Positions 7,817-17,379 of a stretch of DNA of 64,000 nucleotides are shown here, piece after piece (position 1 is the first letter of the stretch; each line of letters starts with the position of its first letter). Origin of the DNA: Chitinophagaceae bacterium (GTDB taxonomy: Bacteria; Bacteroidota; Bacteroidia; Chitinophagales; Chitinophagaceae). The stretch covers positions 1 through 64,000 of the forward strand of contig JAEUVD010000040.1 of NCBI GenBank assembly GCA_016787065.1, in the 5' to 3' direction. Both the position numbers and the translations under genes were made by a program. The notes below the pieces were generated by a model. It had not been told where the DNA came from. It saw only the letters and a program-made list of their open reading frames with translations, and searched no databases.

Positions 7817-8841
7817 ATTCAGGTCATACTATATACATGCAACGTTGTTTGCAATTGGCGGCTTACGGACTCGGTCAGGTAGCCCCAAATCCTATGGTTG
7901 GCGCGGTGTTAGTTTATCATAACAGAATCATTGGTGAAGGTTATCATCAATCATTCGGACAAGCCCATGCTGAAATTAATTGTTTGAATTCGGTAAGGGA
8001 GGAAGACCGTAACTATATATCGGATTCCATATTATATGTATCCTTAGAACCGTGTTGTCATTCAGGAAAAACACCACCTTGCACTTCCGCCATTTTAAAA
8101 CATCAAATAAAAAAAGTTGTCATTGCTTGTCGCGACCCATTTGCACTGGTACAAGGAAAAGGAATTCAATTGTTACGTGATGCCGGCGTAGAAGTCATGG
8201 AAGGTGTTCTTGAAAAAGAAGCCATCGAACTGAATAAACGTTTCATTTGTTTTCATGAACAGAAAAGGCCATATATCCTTTTAAAATGGGCAGAATCGGC
8301 GGATGGCTTTATTGGCAAACAAAATCAAGAAATTCAAATCAGTAATACGTTCAGTAAACAACTCGTTCATCAGTGGCGATCGGAAGAAGATGCTATTTGG
8401 GTTGGATATTTAACCGCACAAATTGATAACCCAAGGTTGAATGTTCGTTTAACGGAAGGTAAGAATCCGATTCGTATAGTGTACGACCGCGATCTTTCTT
8501 TAGCATCAGATCTTTTCTTATTTGATCGGCAACAAACAACACTTCATTTTCATACATTAGAAACTAAAAAACAGGATAGGTTGTATATAAAACCGGAAAC
8601 TTGGTTACAGGATATACTTTCGGAATTGTATCAACTTGGTGTTTCGTCGGTAATGATAGAAGGAGGACAAAAGCTTTTACAACAATGTATTGATTTAGGT
8701 TTTTGGGATGAAGCGCGGGTATTTACTGCGCATTCCTATATTCAAGATGGAATCCGAGCGCCACAACTTCATAATCATCAGGTGGTAGAAGAGAAAAAAA
8801 TTATGGATAATATGTTGTTGGTTTACCGTCGTAGATATTGA
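7807..8841 (+). CDS. ribD: Bifunctional riboflavin deaminase/reductase RibD
   Basis: Second and third steps of riboflavin synthesis: deamination and then reduction of the pyrimidine intermediate. The N-terminal cytidine-deaminase-like domain has zinc ligands His54 in HAEINCL, Cys83 and Cys92 in EPCCHSGKTPPC, with Glu56 as proton shuttle. The reductase domain begins near residue 155 (YILLKWAESADGFIG) and includes VMIEGGQKLLQQ. It is 344 aa, slightly short but complete. It overlaps mtaB by 10 nt and is followed by an EamA transporter gene; other rib genes are not in the window. Confidence 0.95.
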   Translation: MSLDSGHTIYMQRCLQLAAYGLGQVAPNPMVGAVLVYHNRIIGEGYHQSFGQAHAEINCLNSVREEDRNYISDSILYVSLEPCCHSGKTPPCTSAILKHQIKKVVIACRDPFALVQGKGIQLLRDAGVEVMEGVLEKEAIELNKRFICFHEQKRPYILLKWAESADGFIGKQNQEIQISNTFSKQLVHQWRSEEDAIWVGYLTAQIDNPRLNVRLTEGKNPIRIVYDRDLSLASDLFLFDRQQTTLHFHTLETKKQDRLYIKPETWLQDILSELYQLGVSSVMIEGGQKLLQQCIDLGFWDEARVFTAHSYIQDGIRAPQLHNHQVVEEKKIMDNMLLVYRRRY

Positions 8842-8854
8842 TTTGCATTCACAC

Positions 8855-9736
8855 ATGACAGCTCTACTCTTATCTATTGTATTGAACTCTTATTTGGGAG
8901 TAGCCTTTTCGATTTTTGATCGATATAAAATGGACTTATTTCAGGTGATTGTATATAACTATTGGACCTGTGTAATAACAGGCACCTTTGTGCTTGGCGA
9001 ATTTCCAATAGGTTCAACAACACTGCATGCTAACTGGTTTCCATTGGCTATTTTAATGGGAACACTTTTTATTGTTGTATTTAATTTGATTGCTATTTCC
9101 TCGGTACGCGTAGGGGTTACTATAACACAAACAGCTAATAAATTATCCTTCATTATTCCGGTACTTGTTTCTTTTTTTATGTATCAGGAAGAAGTGAACG
9201 CGTTGAAAATTGTTGGTATCGCGGTGGCCTTACTTGCTGTTTTTCTAACAACAGCAAAAAACGCCGATGAAGAAAAAAAAGGCTTACATCATTGGGAGTA
9301 TTTTCTACCGTTCATTTTATTTATTGGAAGTGGTATCATTGATACCTTAACAAAGTACGTGCAACGAACATTTATTACAACAACTGCAACGGCCAACGCA
9401 TACCTTATAAGCGGTTTTCTATTTGCCGCTGTATGGGGAACTTTAGCGCTTGGTATTCTCTTTATTCTGAAAAAAAGAACCTTTGCATGGAAGAATCTTC
9501 TGGCAGGTATTATCTTAGGTGTACCGAATTATTTTTCAATCTATTATTTAATAAAGGCATTGCAGCACCCTGGATTAAGTAGCACGGCCATCTTACCGAT
9601 TAATAATATTGGGGTCTTATTTCTTGTAAGTGTATTCGGATTAGTTGTATTGAAAGAACATTTGAGCAAAAAGAACTATATCGGTTTAGGTTTAACCCTT
9701 GCCGCTATTGTTTTAATATTTATATCGGAACAATGA
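8855..9736 (+). CDS. EamA/DMT-superfamily transporter
   Basis: Inner-membrane protein of about 293 aa with around ten hydrophobic segments in two halves, the layout of drug/metabolite transporters. The open frame extends four codons upstream to a TTG, but the ATG at 8855 is preferred because it begins the first membrane segment (MTALLLSIVLNSYLGVAFS). The second half contains SSTAILPINNIGVLFLVS and FGLVVLKEHLSKKNYIGLG, a typical EamA end. Substrate is unknown; a place after ribD and before yigZ gives no strong clue. It overlaps the next gene by 4 nt (ATGA). Confidence 0.85.
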   Translation: MTALLLSIVLNSYLGVAFSIFDRYKMDLFQVIVYNYWTCVITGTFVLGEFPIGSTTLHANWFPLAILMGTLFIVVFNLIAISSVRVGVTITQTANKLSFIIPVLVSFFMYQEEVNALKIVGIAVALLAVFLTTAKNADEEKKGLHHWEYFLPFILFIGSGIIDTLTKYVQRTFITTTATANAYLISGFLFAAVWGTLALGILFILKKRTFAWKNLLAGIILGVPNYFSIYYLIKALQHPGLSSTAILPINNIGVLFLVSVFGLVVLKEHLSKKNYIGLGLTLAAIVLIFISEQ

Positions 9737-10338
9737 GTTTGGAGATAACTACTTATAAAACGGTAACCGCTGTTACGCAAGCTGAATATAGAGATCGGGG
9801 TAGTAGATTCATAGCCTATGTATATCCCGTACAATCGCAAGATGAAATTAAAGCACAAATTAAATTATTGAAAGCAGAACATCCGAAAGCCGTTCATTGC
9901 TGTTATGCTTTTCGATTAGGATTTGATAAAACCAATTACCGGGCGAATGACGATGGTGAACCTTCCGGAAGTGCCGGTAAACCGATACTCGGACAAATTG
10001 ATAGCTTCGAAATTACACAGGTATTAATTTGTGTGATTCGTTATTTCGGAGGTGTATTGCTTGGTGTACCGGGCCTGATTCAAGCATATAAAACAGTTGC
10101 TCACGATGCCCTTCTTCAGAATGAAATTATTACAAAGGATATTGAACAGCACTATAATCTTCAGTTTGATTATACCTTAATGAATGATGTGATGCGCGTT
10201 TTAAAACAACATCAAGTAACCATCTTGAGTCAGGAATCATTGTTGTTTTGCTCTTATAATGTTTCGATTCCTCTGAAAGATAAGAAAGATATTTTGGAGG
10301 TTTTGCGTAAAATTCACGGACTTACGATTCAAGAATAA
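9733..10338 (+). CDS. YigZ/IMPACT-family protein
   Basis: A 201-aa protein of the UPF0029 (IMPACT/YigZ) family. The N-terminal domain contains RGSRFIAYVYPV, HPKAVHCCYAFRLG, the signature DDGEPSGSAGKPILGQI and VIRYFGGVLLGVPGLIQAYK, followed by a C-terminal ferredoxin-like DUF1949-type domain. The biochemical function in bacteria is not settled; the eukaryotic homologue regulates Gcn2. The start ATG overlaps the previous stop (ATGA), so it is in the mtaB-ribD operon. Confidence 0.9.
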   Translation: MSLEITTYKTVTAVTQAEYRDRGSRFIAYVYPVQSQDEIKAQIKLLKAEHPKAVHCCYAFRLGFDKTNYRANDDGEPSGSAGKPILGQIDSFEITQVLICVIRYFGGVLLGVPGLIQAYKTVAHDALLQNEIITKDIEQHYNLQFDYTLMNDVMRVLKQHQVTILSQESLLFCSYNVSIPLKDKKDILEVLRKIHGLTIQE

Positions 10339-10457
10339 GGATCATACGAGCTAGCCTTTTGGTTGTAGTTCGTTTTCTACAAGCTAAAAATTGTTGCCTC
10401 GGTAACATACTAGAAAACACTGAAAGTTGTATTTTAGTTCATCCAAATTAGATCCTA

Positions 10458-11444
10458 ATGTATGTTTACCGCGATATCCCATTTGAAGTTATCTGGCGTT
10501 TCGGATGGAAGAATATTTTACGCTTTATAGGTTATGGTACCTTCATTTGTTTTCTACATGCTTTTTTAATTACAAAAGGCATTCATATTCACATACCTTT
10601 TTCCTTAATTGGTCCTATTGGTGTAGCTGTTGCCATTTACGCAGGATTCAAAAATAGTCAGTCTTACGATCGAACGTGGGAAGCGAGAAAGAACTGGGGA
10701 AGTTTAGCCGGGGCCACACGCATTTTTGCCAATCATCTGAATATCTATTTGAATACGGAGGGGAAAAAAGATATAGCTGTTTTAGTAAACCGACAGATAG
10801 CCGTGCTGCAAGCGCACAAGCTTCAACTTCGTAAACGAAATCAACATAGCAGGCAATTTGATGCTTCAACGAAGAAATATTACTTCGGTGAGCCAAGCGA
10901 ACATGACTGGCAACAAGAAGTAGCAGCACGTTTGCTTGATGGCGAATATGACCAAGTAAACAATAAAAATAACAGAGCATTACAACTACTCTATAAACAA
11001 CTCGAACATATTCATCGTTTATTCATGGAAAAGAAATTGGATGAATATAAATATGTTGAAGTGGTAAATAATCTTCAAACATGTATTGAAACCATGGGAA
11101 AAAATGATAGAATTAAAACCACCCCCTTCCCACGTCAGTATGCATTTTTCAGTACTTGGTTTATTATTATTTTTATTCTCATTCTACCTTTCGGTATACT
11201 TGACTTATATAAAGAACCTACGCTATTTGTTTACGTTGCTGTTTGTCTGATTTACACCTTAGTTTCATGGTTGTATAGCACTATGGAGTTAGTTGGCAAT
11301 CATAGTGAAGACCCTTTCGAGCATTTTATTACGGATATTCCGATGAGTGCCATTATAAGAACCGTTGAAATCGATTTGTTTGAATTATTCGACCTTCAAC
11401 CTAAGCCCGATAAAACTCAAGCGGTAAATGGTATTTTGATGTAA
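10458..11444 (+). CDS. Bestrophin-family anion channel
   Basis: A 328-aa membrane protein of the bestrophin/UPF0187 family. Two hydrophobic segments lie near residues 20-62, followed by the signature FKNSQSYDRTWEARKNWG (about residues 64-81); a further pair of membrane segments lies near 230-275. The long polar part between them matches the cytosolic helical region of the pentameric channel. Homologues conduct anions or cations. The stop overlaps the next start (TAATG). Confidence 0.85.
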   Translation: MYVYRDIPFEVIWRFGWKNILRFIGYGTFICFLHAFLITKGIHIHIPFSLIGPIGVAVAIYAGFKNSQSYDRTWEARKNWGSLAGATRIFANHLNIYLNTEGKKDIAVLVNRQIAVLQAHKLQLRKRNQHSRQFDASTKKYYFGEPSEHDWQQEVAARLLDGEYDQVNNKNNRALQLLYKQLEHIHRLFMEKKLDEYKYVEVVNNLQTCIETMGKNDRIKTTPFPRQYAFFSTWFIIIFILILPFGILDLYKEPTLFVYVAVCLIYTLVSWLYSTMELVGNHSEDPFEHFITDIPMSAIIRTVEIDLFELFDLQPKPDKTQAVNGILM

Positions 11445-12115
11445 TGCAAAATACGTATGTTTGTAAAAATCAACGCCTATCATTCTATCGATACCTTGAT
11501 AATTTTAGTGAATTGAAAACGGTTTTTCTAGCCTTGGGGTGTTTCGTATCGGTATTGGTTAACGGCCAAGCAACTTGGTCGGGTGTATATTCTTTCAACA
11601 AAGGAATTAATAAAGACCAAGGAACCCTCTATTTACAGCAGTTTAAGTCGGACAGTGCTTACTTCTATCTTAATTTCATTTCTGCGATGCCCGATTTTAA
11701 TATGTATGCGCTTAAAGGGTTCATGCAAATTCAAAATCAAGAAGGCATGTATCAGAAAGGGGATAGTTTGCGTATTCAGTTTTTGCTTCAAGGGAATTTG
11801 TTGATCTTAAAGGCAGATTCAATTGCGCTGCCAGAAAGGGGAATTCTAACTAAGTATAAGAAAAATTCTCCAACGGTAAAGAAAAATAGCACGCTCTATA
11901 TTGATTATGTTGAGAAAACAGGTTTGGTAAAATCCGATTCAGCATATTTGTTTGAGGTGCCTCATGTGGAGGGAAAGCAATGTGGACAATTACGGCCTAA
12001 TGATGAGGTGAAAATAATTGATAGCTTTGGAGCCTTTTATTTAATTGAGCTACCAGATCGGGTAAAGGAATTTGTGTGGGTTCAAAAAAAATATATTGTG
12101 CTGAATAAGAAATAA
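11444..12115 (+). CDS. Exported protein with C-terminal SH3-like domain, unknown function
   Basis: The coupled ATG at 11444 (TAATG with the bestrophin stop) gives 223 aa, but the signal peptide only begins at codon 24. A TTG at 11513 would give MKTVFLALGCFVSVLVNGQ, a textbook signal peptide, and a box TAATTTTA at 11500-11507 lies 5 nt before it; the TTG may therefore be the true start. The mature protein has a beta-rich middle and a C-terminal SH3b-like stretch (residues about 170-218: GQLRPNDEVKIIDSFGAFYLI then VWVQKKYIVL). Its stop overlaps lpxK (TAATG). Role unknown; perhaps envelope related from context. Confidence 0.65.
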   Translation: MQNTYVCKNQRLSFYRYLDNFSELKTVFLALGCFVSVLVNGQATWSGVYSFNKGINKDQGTLYLQQFKSDSAYFYLNFISAMPDFNMYALKGFMQIQNQEGMYQKGDSLRIQFLLQGNLLILKADSIALPERGILTKYKKNSPTVKKNSTLYIDYVEKTGLVKSDSAYLFEVPHVEGKQCGQLRPNDEVKIIDSFGAFYLIELPDRVKEFVWVQKKYIVLNKK

Positions 12116-13218
12116 TGAAGGATTTAGTTTTAAGCATACTGCGTTATGCCAGTTTACCTTTTGCCTTGTTGTATGGAATAATTATCTGGCTTCGAAACCG
12201 ATTTTATGATTGGAATATTTTTACATCCACAGAATTTAGTTTACCTGTAATTTGTGTAGGTAATATTACGGTAGGAGGTACCGGTAAAAGTCCGCACATC
12301 GAACACCTCATTGAACTGTTACTACCTCAGTATAAATTGGCTACTTTGAGCAGAGGTTATGGCCGACGAACGCAAGGTTTCCGATTAGCTGATGCAGGAA
12401 GCAACGCGCGCGAAATAGGTGATGAGCCATTTCAGTTTAAATTCAAATATCCTTCGGTTGAAGTTTGTGTAGCCGAAGAACGAATGACGGCCATACCACG
12501 TTTACTGCAACAACGACAGGGTATTCAGGTTATTTTATTAGATGATGCCTTTCAGCATCGAACCGTGAAAGCCGGATTGAATATTTTGTTGACCGATTAC
12601 GGCCGGTTGTTTACACGCGATTATATTATGCCCTTTGGTTTGTTACGTGAATCGCGCAAGGCTAGCGGTCGTGCTCATGTTATCGTGGTGAGCAAATGTG
12701 ATGAACACATGTCGGTAGAGGAAAAGAATCGAATTAAAGCGGAGATTGCTCCGAATCCGAATCAAACGATTTTTTTTAGTGCAATTACCTATGGGGCCTT
12801 GTATCCGCTTCAACCCGAACTACCGTTGTTACCCAAAGCCGAATCGGTGTTGTTAGTAACTGGCATTGCCAATCCAAAACCTTTAAAAGAGAAATTAGAA
12901 AGGGAATTTACGGAAGTTCATATTCTTGAGTATAAAGATCATCACTATTATACCGAAGAGGATATTCAGGAAATTAATGCTGCGTTCAAACACATTACCA
13001 ATCCAAATAAAATTATTATTACCACCGAAAAGGATGCCTCTCGTTTGATGCTACAGCAGCAGCATATCGTTCCGCTTAAACTTCCAATTTACGCGCAACG
13101 TATTGGTATCAAACTATTATTTGATGAAGAAGAGACTTTTCATGATACCATACTTCAATTTGTAGAAGACTATTATCCGCAGGTTATTTACGAAGAAGTT
13201 TTTGCCGAAACGGAATAA
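12115..13218 (+). CDS. lpxK: Tetraacyldisaccharide 4'-kinase LpxK
   Basis: Inner-membrane-associated kinase that phosphorylates the lipid A precursor to give lipid IVA. It has an N-terminal membrane helix (about residues 8-28), a Walker A-type loop in VGNITVGGTGKSPHIEHL, then LSRGYGR, GDEPFQF, LLDDAFQHR and TTEKDASRL, all usual for the family. Length 367 aa fits. Its start shares one base with the upstream stop. The 3' end overlaps the convergent fmt gene by 31 nt. Confidence 0.95.
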   Translation: MKDLVLSILRYASLPFALLYGIIIWLRNRFYDWNIFTSTEFSLPVICVGNITVGGTGKSPHIEHLIELLLPQYKLATLSRGYGRRTQGFRLADAGSNAREIGDEPFQFKFKYPSVEVCVAEERMTAIPRLLQQRQGIQVILLDDAFQHRTVKAGLNILLTDYGRLFTRDYIMPFGLLRESRKASGRAHVIVVSKCDEHMSVEEKNRIKAEIAPNPNQTIFFSAITYGALYPLQPELPLLPKAESVLLVTGIANPKPLKEKLEREFTEVHILEYKDHHYYTEEDIQEINAAFKHITNPNKIIITTEKDASRLMLQQQHIVPLKLPIYAQRIGIKLLFDEEETFHDTILQFVEDYYPQVIYEEVFAETE

Positions 13219-14114
13219 CCCCGTAGAAAATCTTGGATATTCATTTTTGATTTTCCTTCCAGTTGGATTTCAAGAACAAAAAGCCATCCGTCATTCGTAG
13301 CAAACTTTAAATATGTTTTATTGTCGGTTTGAAGCTCACCAGGTGTAAGTTTATGAGGAGTTTCCTCAAAAGTAGCCCGGTAAATTTTAAGAATTTTTCC
13401 ATCGAGTAAAGTATAGGCAGCGGGGGAAGGATTAAGTCCTCTTATTTTGTTTTTAATTTCTATACCCTTTCTATTCCATTCAATCAGACATGTTTCTTTG
13501 GTTATTTTTGGAGCATGATGCAACTGCGCTAGGTTTGATTGCGGTTTTTCTTGAAGACTTCCGTTTTCTACTTGTTTAATTGTTTCGATAAGCAAGGTAG
13601 CTCCTACATGCATTAAACGCTGATACAATTCTGCGGTGGTTTCTTCCTCACCAATGGCCACCGACTGTTGCAATAAAATATTACCGGTATCTATTTCATG
13701 TTTTAATTTAAAGGTTGTAACGCCACTTTCCTTTTCACCATTCATGATGGCCCAATGGATGGGGGCAGCCCCTCTATAATTTGGAAGTAAAGACGCGTGT
13801 ACATTGATAGTTCCTAATGGAGGCATATTCCAAACCACTTCAGGTAACATACGAAAAGCCACTACCACTTGAAGATCGGCATGGTATTGTTTTAGGGTTT
13901 CCAGAAATTCGGGCGATTTTAATTTCTCCGGTTGTAACACAGGAATCGCTTGTTCAACGGCATATTGTTTAACGGCGGAAGCCTGTAACTTCATACCTCT
14001 TCCAGCCGGTTTATCGGGTGCGGTAACTACAGCAACCACATTGAATTTATTGTCAACTAAAGCTTTCAGAGAAGCTACAGCAAAATCGGGGGTGCCTAAA
14101 AAAATGATTCTCAT
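13188..14114 (-). CDS. fmt: Methionyl-tRNA formyltransferase
   Basis: Formylates Met-tRNAi for translation initiation. The N-terminal Rossmann domain starts IIFLGTPDFAVASL; the catalytic signature is NVHASLLPNYRGAAPI with Asn and His, and the catalytic Asp is in HEIDTGN. The C-terminal OB-like domain is present (RGLNPSPAAYT). The longest frame begins five codons upstream at a TTG, but ATG 14114 gives the conserved N-terminus. The gene starts 3 nt after a terminator-like hairpin and U tract. Its end overlaps lpxK on the other strand by 31 nt. No def gene is adjacent. Confidence 0.95.
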   Translation of the reverse strand: MRIIFLGTPDFAVASLKALVDNKFNVVAVVTAPDKPAGRGMKLQASAVKQYAVEQAIPVLQPEKLKSPEFLETLKQYHADLQVVVAFRMLPEVVWNMPPLGTINVHASLLPNYRGAAPIHWAIMNGEKESGVTTFKLKHEIDTGNILLQQSVAIGEEETTAELYQRLMHVGATLLIETIKQVENGSLQEKPQSNLAQLHHAPKITKETCLIEWNRKGIEIKNKIRGLNPSPAAYTLLDGKILKIYRATFEETPHKLTPGELQTDNKTYLKFATNDGWLFVLEIQLEGKSKMNIQDFLRGYSVSAKTSS

Positions 14115-14117
14115 TGT

Positions 14118-14151
14118 AAAAAAAATCAAGCTGCCATAAGAAGCAGCTTGA
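14118..14151 (-). terminator. Terminator-like hairpin between the TPR-like gene and fmt
   Basis: On the minus strand a 9-bp stem (TCAAGCTGC pairing with GCAGCTTGA, 8-nt loop) runs into eight T. It ends the transcript of the gene at 14870-14175 and lies 3 nt before the fmt ATG, so it could also act as an attenuator for fmt. Confidence 0.75.
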
Positions 14152-14174
14152 AAAATAGAGTATGTGAGTAAAAA

Positions 14175-14870
14175 TTATTTTCGTGGTGCGCGATTATTCG
14201 GAGTTGCGGTATCGTCGGTAGAACCATTCATTTCTTTCGTAACGGTTTCTATCATGGCTTGGTTTTGTTCTTTACCCCAATTTGGCATAATTTCAGAGGA
14301 TGGTTTAAAAGTTTCAAATAAACCTTGCGCCTTCTTCAACAATTCTAATGCTTTTACTTTTCCACCACCATATTTTTCCGGTGTAAAGTAAGCGCTCATG
14401 GCTTGTAAATAATAAATTCGAGGATTGTTTTGATTTACTATGGTAGCTCTATTCAGTAATTGTGCAGATTCCATACCATATTTCATACCACGCGTCATAG
14501 GGTCAACGCCGATTCGAGTAGATTTTGACCAAGATTCTAGGCAGAGTAATTCATCACTATTAGAAATATCCCGAGCTTGGGTAATTAATGCATCCGCTTT
14601 ATCCAGTTTAGCATCGATCTCTTTGCCATCTTTAAGCATGCTTGTTTCAAGAATATAACACATGGCAGTATAATAATTTGGAAGCCACTCTTCTTTTTCT
14701 ACGGCTGCAACACGGGAAAAATTGTTCGCACAAGCTTCTAATGCTTCAATTGATTTGGCATCTTTCATTTTTTGAAGAACACCGCTCATCATTTGTACAT
14801 ATTCAGGTTTAGCGGCGAAAACCATTGCTCCATTTACCAGAAGCAATAAGGAAAAGATAATTTTTTTCAT
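14175..14870 (-). CDS. Exported TPR-like protein
   Basis: A 231-aa protein with a signal peptide (KKIIFSLLLLVNGAMVFA). The mature part is all-helical with TPR-like spacing: an ALEACANNFSRVAA helix, WLPNYYTAMCYIL, ADALITQARDIS, AQLLNRATIVNQNNPRIYYLQA and KALELLKKAQGLFETF. The tail from about residue 205 is polar and low in structure. Proteins of this type are common in Bacteroidota and often act as scaffolds in the periplasm. The gene lies behind the TonB-dependent receptor gene on the same strand with a 63-nt gap; a link is possible but not shown. Confidence 0.75.
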   Translation of the reverse strand: MKKIIFSLLLLVNGAMVFAAKPEYVQMMSGVLQKMKDAKSIEALEACANNFSRVAAVEKEEWLPNYYTAMCYILETSMLKDGKEIDAKLDKADALITQARDISNSDELLCLESWSKSTRIGVDPMTRGMKYGMESAQLLNRATIVNQNNPRIYYLQAMSAYFTPEKYGGGKVKALELLKKAQGLFETFKPSSEIMPNWGKEQNQAMIETVTKEMNGSTDDTATPNNRAPRK

Positions 14871-14933
14871 GTTGGAATTACTTATTTTATAAGAATCAAA
14901 TATCAGCGTTTTTTTTTACTTAGATGTTAATCA

Positions 14934-17198
14934 TTACAAATTATTATCGATTGCCTCTTGACTTCGATCAATACCCCAACTCAAGAATACACCCAGAAAT
15001 ATAAATTGTTTTGCAGGTGGTGTAATAGGTTTTGAAAAGTAATTATTGTTCTGATTCAGATCACGGAAAGCATAGTTGTAACCATATACTTGTTTAAATC
15101 CGAACGGATTATTTACACTAAGTACCCAAACCGAAAATACTTTTTTTATAGTTCTCAAATAGTTAGCTGAAATACTGAAGTTATGATAGGGTTGTGTTTT
15201 TTCCGACATAAAATTTTCAGCCTCTTGAAGATTTGGATTATAATACGGACGACCGGTGGCAAATGTGTACGTACCATTTATACCGAACATCTTTTTGATC
15301 CAAAATTTCTTAAATACAAAATTAGCCGTATGCGTAGCTACAAAATCGGGCTGAACTTGTTTTTGATAGTTCAGAAATTCGCGCTTGGTATCAATGAAAG
15401 AATACGATATCCAAAAGTCGATACCTTTCAATGTTTTTTTATCGCGATAGAAAACCTCAAATCCTTGGGCATATCCTTTTCCTAAATTTGAAATAGCGTT
15501 TGTATAACCGTAAGAATTTGTTTTGATTAAATCGTGATATTTCTTGTAATACAACTCCGCGCGCAGTATTCGATCTTTGGGCTGAAACTGATAGTTTACA
15601 ATGTAGTGATCGGCGCGCATATAACCCAATTGCGAATTCTTAAAAATGTATTGTTGTTCGGGTTTCTGATAGAATATGCCATAAGCCACCGAAAGCTGTC
15701 CTGCTTTATTAACCTTGTATGCCATAGAAGCTCTTGGGGCTAAATTAAAGGCGTTTAATACTGAAGAATGCTCTGCACGAACACCAATTTTACCTGCTAA
15801 ATTATTCGTCAGGTAAATATCGCCTTCGGCAAAAAGGGCCTTGTAATGTTCATCGGTCTGATAGTTTATTGCATTTATCGGCACCGGTAAACTCAAATCG
15901 GTTTTATCTTGATTATAGATATATTCTGCACCAAATCGTATGGCATTTAAATCAGGTAAACCTTTATCTAATACCACTTTTACTGTGGCTACGTTATTCT
16001 GGTTTTCAATGCTAACATCGGAGCTGCTGTAAAAATTCGAATCGGTAACCAGTTGATTTTGTTGCGTTAAAATTTGTGTAGCGATGTCGTCATGATTATA
16101 ACTCACACAAGCCCCCAGATTAAGCTTCCAATCGTTTTTGAAATAATTTTTATAGGAAAGATTGCCATAAATATTTTGATTCTTGATAGCATAGCGATCT
16201 TGGTATTCTTTATTGGCATCAAGATAATCGAGCGAAGTAATATTCGATCGTTGAATATCAATGTTAGTGAGGTTGAGGTATCCATAGAATTTTAGCATAC
16301 CGGATTTTGAAGTTTTCACACGGTAATTCAAATCAACCTGATGTACGGTAGGCGCCGTTTTATATTGAATGTTTTGCTTTATGAGCGCGAAGTATGGCGT
16401 AAGATTTACATAGTTATACCCAATGCCCCAAGATGATTTTTTGGATTTGCTGAGTTGCTGATAACTTGCTCCTAATCCAACGGAGGATAAATTGAAATTA
16501 GCCGAGGAACGTTCCGGTAAGTCAATGGATTCGAGAATTACTGCCGACGAAAGAGCCTGGCCATATAGCGCCGAGTATCCACCTGAACTAAATACGGTTC
16601 CTTTGAAAATAAACGGGTTGAAGCGGCCGCGAGCTCCTAAATCGGGTATGGATGCGGAGAATGCATTGCGTACCCAAGTACCATCAATGAAGGTTTGTGT
16701 TTCAGCTCCGGTTCCTCCACGCACAAACAGTCCTTCACGATCATTCGTTTGTTGCGTGCCGGGCAAGGTTTTTAAAGCGCCATAACTATCGCCATTACTG
16801 CCCGCTGTGGTAACAATATCTAATGCCTTGAGTACCGTTCCTTTCTTTTCATCACTTGCTTCAAAAGCTCCGGCCGTAATAACCACTGCTTTTAAGTCGG
16901 TAACTTTTTCCTTCAAGGTAAAGTCAACTTTAAGATCTTTACCTGTCAATTTTACTTTAATTTCTTGTGTCGAATAACCGGTATAGGAGGCTTTTAATAC
17001 CGCAGAATCTGTTTTGGAAGTTTCGAATTGGTATTCGCCATTTACGTTGCTGGTTGCACCATCGTAGCTTCCAATCAACGAAACATTAACGCCAATAAGG
17101 GTTTCTCCTTTCTGATCTTTTACCACGCCTGAAATTTTGGTGTCGGCTAAAACCATAAACGGAACAAACCATGTTAAGAGAAGAAATGTATATTTCAT
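14934..17198 (-). CDS. TonB-dependent outer-membrane receptor
   Basis: A 754-aa outer-membrane protein. It has a signal peptide (to about residue 18) and a carboxypeptidase-regulatory-like domain (residues about 20-95, beginning KISGVVKDQKGETLIGVNV). A plug domain follows (about 115-225) with the usual LFVRGGTGAETQTFIDGT, then a long beta-barrel with aromatic strands. No SusD homologue is adjacent, so a polysaccharide system is unlikely; the substrate cannot be told. A -7 box stands 4 nt before the ATG. It is divergent from the TolB-like gene across a short region. Confidence 0.93.
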   Translation of the reverse strand: MKYTFLLLTWFVPFMVLADTKISGVVKDQKGETLIGVNVSLIGSYDGATSNVNGEYQFETSKTDSAVLKASYTGYSTQEIKVKLTGKDLKVDFTLKEKVTDLKAVVITAGAFEASDEKKGTVLKALDIVTTAGSNGDSYGALKTLPGTQQTNDREGLFVRGGTGAETQTFIDGTWVRNAFSASIPDLGARGRFNPFIFKGTVFSSGGYSALYGQALSSAVILESIDLPERSSANFNLSSVGLGASYQQLSKSKKSSWGIGYNYVNLTPYFALIKQNIQYKTAPTVHQVDLNYRVKTSKSGMLKFYGYLNLTNIDIQRSNITSLDYLDANKEYQDRYAIKNQNIYGNLSYKNYFKNDWKLNLGACVSYNHDDIATQILTQQNQLVTDSNFYSSSDVSIENQNNVATVKVVLDKGLPDLNAIRFGAEYIYNQDKTDLSLPVPINAINYQTDEHYKALFAEGDIYLTNNLAGKIGVRAEHSSVLNAFNLAPRASMAYKVNKAGQLSVAYGIFYQKPEQQYIFKNSQLGYMRADHYIVNYQFQPKDRILRAELYYKKYHDLIKTNSYGYTNAISNLGKGYAQGFEVFYRDKKTLKGIDFWISYSFIDTKREFLNYQKQVQPDFVATHTANFVFKKFWIKKMFGINGTYTFATGRPYYNPNLQEAENFMSEKTQPYHNFSISANYLRTIKKVFSVWVLSVNNPFGFKQVYGYNYAFRDLNQNNNYFSKPITPPAKQFIFLGVFLSWGIDRSQEAIDNNL

Positions 17199-17202
17199 GG
17201 CG

Positions 17203-17210
17203 CAAAACTA
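17203..17210 (-). promoter_or_regulatory. -7-type box 4 nt before the TonB receptor start
   Basis: The minus strand reads TAGTTTTG, a perfect TAnnTTTG, then CGCC and ATG. Transcription would start at about the initiation codon. Confidence 0.5.
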
Positions 17211-17366
17211 CTATTCCGATTGAATTATTCGGGAAAGTAGCAATCCCCTTCTCAAATAAAATTCATGTACCACCATCATTTTCGAGTCACTGGTCGTCTT
17301 AGATAATTGTAAAACAAGCATTTCTTTCAAAATAGAGTTGTTACGGTTAAAATTCAAACCTCTGAT

Positions 17367-17374
17367 TATATTTG
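17367..17374 (+). promoter_or_regulatory. -7-type box 5 nt before the TolB-like gene
   Basis: TATATTTG is a perfect TAnnTTTG followed by CGACC and the ATG at 17380. It lies inside the longer open frame and so argues for the ATG as real start. Confidence 0.55.
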
Positions 17375-17379
17375 CGACC

